Shown here: one piece after another, positions 1 to 4,584 of the stretch
Position numbering within the stretch: position 1 is the first letter of the stretch
How the letters are laid out: each line of letters starts with the position of its first letter
Source: Lachnospiraceae bacterium
Lineage (GTDB): Bacteria > Bacillota_A > Clostridia > Lachnospirales > Lachnospiraceae
Length of the DNA stretch: 5,681 nt
Assembly: GCA_009774655.1 (NCBI GenBank)
Contig: VSOD01000283.1
Coordinates: 1-5,681 of the forward strand
Reading direction: 5' to 3'
Translations under genes and position numbers: made by a program
The notes under the pieces: generated by a model
Told to the model about the DNA's origin: nothing
Databases searched by the model: none
What the model saw: the letters and a program-made list of their open reading frames with translations, nothing else

Positions 1-3
1 GCG

Positions 4-1467
4 ATGAACACATACAGGGAAGAAAAACTCCCGCAGGTGGTGGAAGACCGTCTGCAGGAAGCATACGATATTATACGAAAAGAGGAACGAAAAAAGATGA
101 GAAAAAAGAAGATTACAGATTCCGATGCACAAACCCGGACAGCCAGAAGAACTTCTCGCACCATGAAGAAACAGCCAAAAACGTACAGAAGATGGATCGG
201 CGCGGCGGCAGCCGTTGTCCTGGCCGTAGCCATACCGTCAGGCGTATATGCGGCAGTATCCTACTTTCAGAGAAATGTACAGGAGGAGGCCGACAGCCTC
301 ACCTATGAATTTGATCTCAACTATGACCTGATCCCCGGAGAATATCAGGTAAAGGCCGGCTATCTGCCGGAAGGCATGAGCGACGGCGGCTCCGGCCAGT
401 ACAGAAGTCAGACGGACAACCGCTGGATCACCGTCATGCCCGTCTACACCATGGCGGAACTGGACAGCATCAACGGCCAGATCGTCGTGGAACACATAGA
501 CCAGGTGGAACATACGCAGATCGGCGGTATGGCAGCGGACGTGATCACCTTCAAAGAAGCCGATAAATACCGCTCCGCCACCTGGCTTTTCCTGTTCAAC
601 GAACATGCCGGCTATGTTCTCGACATCCGGGCCGACTATTCCGTACCCCGTGAGGAACTGCTGAAATTCGCCGAAGCCCTGCAGATCGAGCGGACCGGAG
701 ACGGCAGCTTTGAAACTGTGGAGGATAAAGAACTCAAAGAAAAGGAGGAGGAGGCTGCGGCCGCTGCACAGACGGACACCTCCGGCAGATGGGATGACCT
801 GATGCGACAGGGCATCCCTGCGGAAAAGATTCACCCGCTGGGCGAAGAACTGCGTCTGTATGACGGTTCTTTCGGTTACAGGATCACAGACTATGCATTT
901 CTGGACAGCATTGCGGGCTTTGACAAAGAGGGCTTCTTCGACTACACAAGATTTGACGGCTGGCTGAATCCCGATCAGACACTGCGCCCCTACACAAGGC
1001 AGCACTTCGACAAGAACCTGCAGCTGCTTTCGGAAGAGCGCACGAATCAGGAGATCCTGCGCATCGATGTGGAAGTGACCTGCTACGATGACGAGGCGGC
1101 CGCCTTTGAGGCTCCCCTGAACCTTGACCTGACTTATGTGGAGAAAAACCCGGACGGTTCCTTCACCTGGGCAGAGGATTCCTATGAAGCCGTTCCCGCC
1201 GAGGAATATTATCTGCAGATGGATCACTGCGCCGTCTATATCGACACGGCAACCCACACCGAGGGCGAAGACCGCAAGTCCTTCTTCTATCAGCAGGTGA
1301 ACAAAGACGAGACGCTGCGCTACACCCTGCTCTTCGTCGTCGATCAGGACAGAAAAGACGACTTCCTGTTAAGCCCCATGGGATACAACAGCAGCCTGTG
1401 GCAGAGCGAGTCCATGACAGTGCAGGAAATCCAGGATTCTCTGGACGGCTATCTCCGCCTGCAGTAA
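4..1467 (+). CDS. Anti-sigma-factor-like membrane protein, DUF4367-type sensor region plus second extracytoplasmic domain
   Basis: This 487-residue protein has a charged cytoplasmic N-terminus (residues 1-63, very Lys/Arg rich at 25-62). One hydrophobic segment follows at about 64-87 (WIGAAAAVVLAVAIPSGVYA), and the rest is predicted to be extracytoplasmic. Residues about 115-228 read like a DUF4367 domain: a GYLPEGM opening, a central IGGMAADVITF strand, an aromatic WLFLFNEHAGYVLDI strand pair and a final EELLKFAEAL helix. A Glu/Lys then Ala-rich linker (240-256) leads to a second beta-rich domain (about 275-487, starting LGEELRLYDGSFGYRITD). I cannot name that domain; it loosely resembles DUF5027 or telokin-like lipoprotein domains. 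In Clostridia such proteins often follow an ECF sigma factor gene and act as its anti-sigma partner or stress sensor. The start overlaps a TGA (ATGA at 4-7), compatible with coupling to an upstream gene outside the window. No ribosome binding site is visible because only three bases precede the start. The role is inferred. Confidence 0.75.
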   Translation: MNTYREEKLPQVVEDRLQEAYDIIRKEERKKMRKKKITDSDAQTRTARRTSRTMKKQPKTYRRWIGAAAAVVLAVAIPSGVYAAVSYFQRNVQEEADSLTYEFDLNYDLIPGEYQVKAGYLPEGMSDGGSGQYRSQTDNRWITVMPVYTMAELDSINGQIVVEHIDQVEHTQIGGMAADVITFKEADKYRSATWLFLFNEHAGYVLDIRADYSVPREELLKFAEALQIERTGDGSFETVEDKELKEKEEEAAAAAQTDTSGRWDDLMRQGIPAEKIHPLGEELRLYDGSFGYRITDYAFLDSIAGFDKEGFFDYTRFDGWLNPDQTLRPYTRQHFDKNLQLLSEERTNQEILRIDVEVTCYDDEAAAFEAPLNLDLTYVEKNPDGSFTWAEDSYEAVPAEEYYLQMDHCAVYIDTATHTEGEDRKSFFYQQVNKDETLRYTLLFVVDQDRKDDFLLSPMGYNSSLWQSESMTVQEIQDSLDGYLRLQ

Positions 1468-1503
1468 CCTCATACACCCCGCCGTGCTCAAATAACACAA
1501 TAT

Positions 1504-1553
1504 GGCCGTTTTCGTTACGCTTCCCTGCAATGGGAAGTGTAACAGAAACGGCC
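1504..1553. repeat. Near-perfect 22-bp stem hairpin downstream of the membrane-protein gene
   Basis: The left arm 1504-1525 (GGCCGTTTTCGTTACGCTTC plus CC) pairs with the right arm 1532-1553 over 22 positions. There is one C-A mismatch (1513/1544) and two G-U wobbles (1512/1545 and 1519/1538); the loop is TGCAAT (1526-1531). It lies 36 bases past the stop of the membrane-protein gene. It lacks a T-run on the + side (CTATCCC follows). On the - side the following bases are only mildly T-rich (ATATTGTGTTATTTG). It could end transcription weakly or protect a 3' end, but its length and near-perfection look more like a dispersed palindromic repeat. It abuts the broken acetyltransferase fragment. Confidence 0.75.
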
Positions 1554-1644
1554 CTATCCCTGCGCCAGCTCCTCCGCACGATCACTTACACGTCCCCGGC
1601 TCCAGATTCCGGATCAAAATACCCTCATCTTTATAATATGTCAT
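1554..1644 (-). pseudogene. Remnant of the N-terminus of a GNAT-family acetyltransferase
   Basis: On the - strand an ATG at 1644 is preceded by a good ribosome binding site (GGGAGAAGGGG, 1647-1657). It opens a reading frame of only 20 codons, MTYYKDEGILIRNLEPGTCK, ending at TGA 1582-1584. Moving to another frame at that point continues SDRAEELAQG up to a TAG at 1554-1556. The joined string, with ILIRNLEP then EELAQG, has the look and spacing of the first ~32 residues of clostridial GNAT acetyltransferases (typically LIRxxEPxDA...EEIAQGW). No acetyl-CoA binding core remains, because the 22-bp hairpin starts at the next base. I read it as a frameshifted, truncated gene relic. The family match is from memory on a short stretch, so it is tentative. 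Confidence 0.4.
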
Positions 1645-1678
1645 CGCCCCTTCTCCCATTTCATCTGTATTTGACAAA

Positions 1679-1707
1679 AGCATACCATAAGTACAGCATC
1701 GTAACAA
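1679..1707 (-). promoter_or_regulatory. Possible relic promoter for the acetyltransferase remnant
   Basis: On the - strand TTGTTA (1707-1702) is followed after 17 bp by TATGCT (1684-1679). The -10 box is preceded by TGG, an extended -10 element. Each hexamer matches the sigma-A consensus at 4 of 6 positions. It lies about 35 bases before the ATG at 1644, with that gene's ribosome binding site between, so position and spacing fit a divergent promoter. It is a match by eye only. Confidence 0.35.
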
Positions 1708-1734
1708 GTAATTGAAATTTTCTGAAAAAATAAA

Positions 1735-1763
1735 TTGAGATATCCAAAAAGAGTGTTTATAAT
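1735..1763 (+). promoter_or_regulatory. Sigma-A promoter of the cytidylate kinase-like gene
   Basis: TTGAGA (1735-1740, 5 of 6 to TTGACA), a 17-bp spacer and a perfect TATAAT (1758-1763) make a near-consensus housekeeping promoter. Transcription would start near 1770, giving a leader of about 34 bases, too short for a riboswitch. The spacer and flanks are A/T rich. The downstream gene is therefore probably transcribed strongly, on its own, and independently of the membrane-protein gene. Confidence 0.8.
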
Positions 1764-1789
1764 AGAATTAAGAGAAAACTAACAGAAAA

Positions 1790-1795
1790 AGGGGG
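1790..1795 (+). promoter_or_regulatory. Ribosome binding site fixing the start at 1804
   Basis: AGGGGG at 1790-1795 lies 8 bases before the ATG at 1804, an ideal Shine-Dalgarno distance, and supports this start for the kinase-like gene. Confidence 0.75.
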
Positions 1796-1803
1796 AATTA
1801 TTT

Positions 1804-2400
1804 ATGTATAATATCGTAACGATCGAACGACGGTATGCCAGCGGCGGAAATGAGATCGGCCAGAAACTGGCGGAAGCTCTGGGCTATAAACTCTATGACA
1901 GAAACATCCTGATCAAAGCCGCCAAAAATCTGGAAATCCCTTACTTCCAGATTGAGGATCTCGACGAGAGCACTGCCGGCGGTATCCTGATGAACCTTGC
2001 AAAGACAGGCCTCGGCGGTCTCTCCGGCAACCGGGAGCTGCCCCTGGCCGACAAGCTGTTTCTCGAGGAAGAACGCATCATAGAAGAAGCCGCAGCGAAA
2101 GGAAACTGCGTGATCGTCGGCAGGGCTTCCGGCTATATCCTGCGGGAACACGTGAATGCTTTAAGAGTATTCGTCTACGCAGACAAACAGAAACGGATCC
2201 AGAGAGCTATCGAGCGGGAAGGAATCCAGCAGTCCGAAGCCGAAAATGCCCTGAAACGAAATGACAAACGAAGAGGCGGTTTCTACAGTTCCGTCACCAA
2301 CTGGGAGTGGGGCGCACCGGAATACTACGACCTGTTCTTGAACGCCGGAGAACTCGGAATTGACAGATGTGTCAGAATTCTGGCAGAAGCCATAAAGTAA
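1804..2400 (+). CDS. Cytidylate kinase-like family protein
   Basis: This 198-residue soluble protein has the layout of the cytidylate kinase-like family (PF13189 type), common in Clostridia and usually about 200 residues. The N-terminal strand and glycine loop read VTIERRYASGGNEIGQKLAE (residues 5-24), a degenerate P-loop built on SGGxEIG rather than the classical GxxGxGKS. The YDRNIL helix start (31-36) follows, then the core strand NCVIVGRAS (101-109). A basic lid-type helix KRNDKRRGGFY (151-161) could hold phosphates, and the tail is IDRCVRILAEAIK. True Cmk transfers phosphate from ATP to CMP or dCMP. For this branch the substrate is not established, so nucleotide kinase activity is inferred. 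It has its own strong promoter and ribosome binding site and is separate from the flanking genes. It converges on the ligase gene. Confidence 0.85.
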   Translation: MYNIVTIERRYASGGNEIGQKLAEALGYKLYDRNILIKAAKNLEIPYFQIEDLDESTAGGILMNLAKTGLGGLSGNRELPLADKLFLEEERIIEEAAAKGNCVIVGRASGYILREHVNALRVFVYADKQKRIQRAIEREGIQQSEAENALKRNDKRRGGFYSSVTNWEWGAPEYYDLFLNAGELGIDRCVRILAEAIK

Positions 2401-2464
2401 CGCTCAAACCGATGTAAAAGGAACCGCACAGTGTAATCTCATCTGTCATCCGTTTTTGTCCAAT

Positions 2465-2490
2465 ACGGGGAGGCCGTCACGTCTCCCCGT
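2465..2490. repeat. GC-rich hairpin between convergent genes
   Basis: ACGGGGAGGC (2465-2474) pairs with GTCTCCCCGT (2481-2490) over 10 bp with one G-U pair; the loop is CGTCAC. It lies 64 bases after the stop of the kinase-like gene and 90 bases after the stop of the ligase gene read from the other side. No T-run follows on either strand, so it is not a classical intrinsic terminator. It may block readthrough from both sides or be a dispersed palindrome. Confidence 0.6.
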
Positions 2491-2507
2491 AAATATTGCA
2501 TTCTTAC

Positions 2508-2550
2508 CTCCCTACGGGAGCATTTTCGCGTCCTTTTTCTTTTGCTTTTT
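2508..2550 (+). terminator. Possible terminator of the cytidylate kinase-like gene
   Basis: CTCCC-TAC-GGGAG (2508-2520) is a short five-pair GC stem. It is followed by CATTTT and then a pyrimidine-rich stretch with runs of T at 2522-2525, 2533-2537, 2540-2542 and 2545-2550. The stem is short and the first T-run starts one base after it. The placement 108 bases past the stop of the + strand gene, before the opposing gene, supports a terminator role. The GGGAG side can also pair with CTCCCCGT of the neighbouring hairpin (2483-2490). Confidence 0.4.
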
Positions 2551-2570
2551 TCTCTTTACTTTCCATGTCG

Positions 2571-2600
2571 GATCAGAAGATCAGAATCTCTTGATCTTCT
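2571..2600. repeat. 9-bp inverted repeat and 8-bp tandem repeat over the ligase stop codon
   Basis: AGAAGATCA (2575-2583) is a perfect inverted copy of TGATCTTCT (2592-2600) with an 8-base loop; the ligase stop codon lies in one arm. On the - strand TTCTGATC occurs twice in tandem (2586-2571), so a second TGA follows out of frame. No T-run follows the stem on the - strand (GATCCGACATGG follows). It may act as a stop-proximal hairpin or be chance; its function is unknown. Confidence 0.5.
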
Positions 2601-4119
2601 TCGTCGTATTCTTCTCAAACTCGACGTCGCGCACCTTCAATTTGAAGACTCGCTTGTAGAGCGGTGCGGTCTTATTATAATCGTCGATAACAGACTGCAG
2701 CTGTGCCTGCAGATCCTTGATCTTCTTCTTGGACGCATACTCGTAATCCGGGAAGATCTCCGCCTCGATCACGCCTTCGCTGTCACGCACCAGCACTTCC
2801 TGTACCAGCCGGTGGGCGCAGATCTTGTTCTCGATCTCTTCCGGCGACACATTCTCGCCGTTCGGCGTAATGATCAGGTTCTTCTTGCGTCCGGTCAGGA
2901 ACAGGAAACCGTCCCCGTCTATGTACCCCAGATCTCCCGTCTTCAGCCAGCCGTCCTCTAACGTCTGTGCCGTCTCCTCCGGCATCTGGTAATAGCCCTG
3001 CATCACGCTGGTGCCCTTGACCCAGATCTCCTCGTCCACGATCTTCACTTCGCAGTTGGGCAGGCATCTGCCGACAGAACCGGCCTTGAACGCGCTGTTG
3101 GAGTTGGCGCTGATGACCGGCGCGCACTCCGTCATGCCGTACCCCTGCAGAATCTTGATCCCATACTTTTTAAACAGATCGATATAGGCCGGATTCAGGT
3201 AGGCGCCGCCGCTGCAGATGGTATGGAACTGCCTGCCAAACACCTTGATCTTCACCAGCGGGGCAGGAATCAAAGACGCTTCCTCCAGCTTCTTTGCTAA
3301 CGTCTCCACCATCAACGGCACCATCAGGATCATATTCGGCTCAAAAAGTTTGATATTCTTAGCCACCCGCAGCAGCGAATCGTTGATGCAGATGACCGCT
3401 CCCACGGAAGTGCCTTTCAGGATATCCATGCTCAGACAGTAGGCGTGATGTATCGGCAGTACGCTCATCAGCACCGTTCCCGGCTCATAGCCCATATCCA
3501 GCGCTGTCGCATTCTCCGCCAGATTCCTGTGCGTAAGCATGACGCCCTTGCTCTTTCCCGTAGTTCCCGAAGTAAACATGATCATCGCCAGGTCTTCCGG
3601 CTGCGGCTCGAAGGCCGGCCGCTGCGGCGCCTCTGCGATCAGGTTCCACATGGAAAGGGCGCCTGGCACATCCGTTTCCTCTTCCATCGCAATCAGGTGC
3701 TGCAGCCTGGGACATTTCTCCGCCGCCATAAGCGCCACATTTTCCTTTGACGCATCATAGAGAAAAGTGGTCGCATCCGCCCTGTCGATCAGCTCACACA
3801 AATCTTCTGCCGGCAGATTGGCATCCAGGGGCACCGCCACGCTGCCGCCGTTCACGATCCCGTAATACCCCGCAATCCAGGAGTAAGAAGTAGCTCCCAC
3901 AAGAGCGATATGCTTCCCCTGCTCTCCCAGCTTATTCAGCGCAGCCGAGAAATGCTCACTGTCCTGCCGCAGCTGCGTGTACGTCTTTGCAGCCACCTTC
4001 GTTTCCTTTTTGCCGCCGTCTCCGGCTTCTTTTACCTTATACCGGATGGCATCCAGCGTGCCATATGCTTCCTGTGCTTTCACAAGCAGCTCATAAATCG
4101 TACTGCGCAATTCATTCAT
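2581..4119 (-). CDS. AMP-dependent acyl ligase (ANL superfamily), likely acyl-ACP or acyl-CoA forming
   Basis: This 512-residue adenylate-forming enzyme would activate a carboxylic acid with ATP to an acyl-AMP and pass it to a thiol. All main ANL motifs are present. The P-loop is FTSGTTGKSKG (182-192). A5 is GYGMTECAP (326-334). The A7 region is WLKTGDLGYIDGDG (391-404), then the hinge GRKKNLIITPNGENVSPEEIE (410-430). The A10 region ends NTTKKIKRF with the expected catalytic-type lysine near 507-508, only a few residues from the end. There is no signal peptide or membrane segment. The length and the NLIITPNGENVSPEEIE hinge suit fatty-acid-type ligases more than amino-acid adenylation domains; the substrate is inferred. 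The start is set by GAGGG (4131-4127), seven bases before ATG. It is the last gene of a condensation/ACP/ligase set, and the ACP upstream is its likely thiol partner. A 141-bp palindromic element lies in its leader, ending 19 bases before the ATG. Confidence 0.9.
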   Translation of the reverse strand: MNELRSTIYELLVKAQEAYGTLDAIRYKVKEAGDGGKKETKVAAKTYTQLRQDSEHFSAALNKLGEQGKHIALVGATSYSWIAGYYGIVNGGSVAVPLDANLPAEDLCELIDRADATTFLYDASKENVALMAAEKCPRLQHLIAMEEETDVPGALSMWNLIAEAPQRPAFEPQPEDLAMIMFTSGTTGKSKGVMLTHRNLAENATALDMGYEPGTVLMSVLPIHHAYCLSMDILKGTSVGAVICINDSLLRVAKNIKLFEPNMILMVPLMVETLAKKLEEASLIPAPLVKIKVFGRQFHTICSGGAYLNPAYIDLFKKYGIKILQGYGMTECAPVISANSNSAFKAGSVGRCLPNCEVKIVDEEIWVKGTSVMQGYYQMPEETAQTLEDGWLKTGDLGYIDGDGFLFLTGRKKNLIITPNGENVSPEEIENKICAHRLVQEVLVRDSEGVIEAEIFPDYEYASKKKIKDLQAQLQSVIDDYNKTAPLYKRVFKLKVRDVEFEKNTTKKIKRF

Positions 4120-4125
4120 AGCTTT

Positions 4126-4131
4126 TCCCTC
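4126..4131 (-). promoter_or_regulatory. Ribosome binding site of the ligase gene
   Basis: On the - strand GAGGGA (4131-4126) lies about seven bases before the ATG at 4119. The 8-bp direct repeat flanking the inserted element (4131-4138) overlaps its first base. The element therefore landed directly against this site without destroying it. Confidence 0.7.
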
Positions 4132-4287
4132 TTTCTTCGTAACAGTTCAGCCTTCGGCTTCCCTGTTACGGAATCTGCCCATTCCTAGTCGCCTTCGGCG
4201 AGGGGCAGATTCTTTTGGCCCAATTTACATATTCTCACGGCCTTTGCAGTAAATGCAAAGGCCTGGATTGAACTGTTACCTTTCTTC
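4131..4287. mobile_element. MITE-like palindromic insertion with 11-bp terminal inverted repeats and 8-bp target duplication
   Basis: The element proper is 4139-4279 (141 bp). Its ends are a perfect 11-bp inverted repeat: GTAACAGTTCA (4139-4149) and TGAACTGTTAC (4269-4279). A perfect 8-bp direct repeat CTTTCTTC touches both ends (4131-4138 and 4280-4287), as expected for a target-site duplication. Inside are three hairpins: AGCC-TTC-GGCT (4149-4159); a 10-bp stem GAATCTGCCC/GGGCAGATTC (4171-4180/4203-4212) enclosing TCGCC-TTC-GGCGA (4189-4201); and a perfect 10-bp stem GGCCTTTGCA/TGCAAAGGCC (4239-4248/4254-4263) with loop GTAAA. No ORF of note is inside. Ends beginning GTAA plus an 8-bp duplication are typical of the IS66 family, so an IS66-type transposase acting in trans is a reasonable inference. 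Removing it would leave a 58-base ACP-ligase gap. Alternatives are a structured RNA or a REP-like repeat; the flanking duplication argues for insertion. Confidence 0.75.
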
Positions 4288-4292
4288 CCTCT

Positions 4293-4307
4293 GCGTGCCC
4301 TGCACGC
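4293..4307. repeat. Small GC hairpin just after the ACP gene
   Basis: GCGTGC (4293-4298) and GCACGC (4302-4307) form a perfect 6-bp stem with loop CCT, 19 bases past the ACP stop on the - strand. No T-run follows, so a full stop of transcription is unlikely. It could protect the 3' end of ACP-containing mRNA. Confidence 0.4.
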
Positions 4308-4326
4308 CTGTCTCGATGACGGTTCC

Positions 4327-4551
4327 TTACGCCAGCTTCTCCAGATAATCCACCGCTTCCTGCACGGTGCGGATATCCACTACCTGCTCCTGATCGATCT
4401 CGACATCCATCACATCCTCGATCTCACCAAGCATACTCATAAAGTCAAAAGAAGTAAATCCCAGGTCTTCGATAAAACGTGACTCCGGTTTGATATCTTC
4501 CTTCTTCACTTCCACATAATTTACAATGATATCCTTCAACTGTTCTAACAT
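4327..4551 (-). CDS. Stand-alone acyl carrier protein
   Basis: This 74-residue acidic helical protein has the size and pattern of an acyl carrier protein. The phosphopantetheine attachment motif is EDLGFTSFDFMSML (28-41), with Ser34 as the expected modified residue. It departs from the usual DSL core: Thr33 precedes the serine and Phe35 follows it. The C-terminal part, VDIRTVQEAVDYLEKL (58-73), matches helix IV of the family. The protein would hold an acyl group as a thioester in the cytoplasm. It lies 33 bases after the condensation-like gene and is followed by the acyl-AMP ligase on the same strand. It is therefore most likely a dedicated carrier for that pathway, loaded by the ligase, rather than the AcpP of fatty acid synthesis; no fab genes are nearby. 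A housekeeping role cannot be excluded from sequence alone. A holo-ACP synthase from elsewhere would be needed for activity. Confidence 0.9.
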   Translation of the reverse strand: MLEQLKDIIVNYVEVKKEDIKPESRFIEDLGFTSFDFMSMLGEIEDVMDVEIDQEQVVDIRTVQEAVDYLEKLA

Positions 4552-4561
4552 ATTCTCTCAT

Positions 4562-4567
4562 CCTCCT
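4562..4567 (-). promoter_or_regulatory. Perfect Shine-Dalgarno of the ACP gene
   Basis: On the - strand AGGAGG (4567-4562) lies 10 bases before the ATG at 4551, within the 33-base gap after the condensation-like gene. A nearer ATG inside GGATGAGAG (4562-4560) is in another frame. The strong site suggests high translation of the carrier relative to its neighbours. Confidence 0.8.
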
Positions 4568-4584
4568 TTATCCCTTAACCCCGA

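Noticed and set aside
238..1257. A 339-codon open frame on the - strand opposite the membrane-protein gene
   Set aside because: It mirrors the + strand gene, which has a clear membrane segment and domain pattern. The antisense translation shows no recognisable family and has no ribosome binding site that I can see. Long antisense frames are common opposite GC-rich third positions.
1163..1585. A 140-codon - strand frame running through the 22-bp hairpin into the membrane-protein gene
   Set aside because: It is Arg/Ser/Cys-rich, low-complexity translation, crosses a palindrome and has no family resemblance. Its first bases belong to the acetyltransferase relic in another frame.
1671..1676. A perfect TTGACA on the + strand
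   Set aside because: No acceptable -10 box lies 15-18 bp downstream; the TTGAGA-N17-TATAAT pair at 1735-1763 is far better.
1398..1715. A 105-codon + strand frame over the gene end and intergenic gap
   Set aside because: It overlaps the real gene's end, includes the hairpin and the relic, and has no ribosome binding site or protein-like pattern.
2542..2961. A 139-codon + strand frame opposite the end of the ligase gene
   Set aside because: It lies over conserved A7-A10 motifs of the ligase read on the other strand, so it is a shadow frame.
4203..4217. Stem followed by TTTT on the + strand as an intrinsic terminator
   Set aside because: It would act on + strand transcription, but the flanking genes are on the - strand, where no T-run follows the stem. 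It is better explained as an internal part of the palindromic element.
4210..4260. A promoter inside the element driving the ligase on the - strand
   Set aside because: The best pair (TTTACT, 16 bp, TATGTA) matches the -10 consensus at only 3 of 6 positions.
4263..4279. GTTCAATCC on the - strand resembling a tRNA T-arm
   Set aside because: No acceptor, D or anticodon arm surrounds it. The word is part of the element's terminal inverted repeat.
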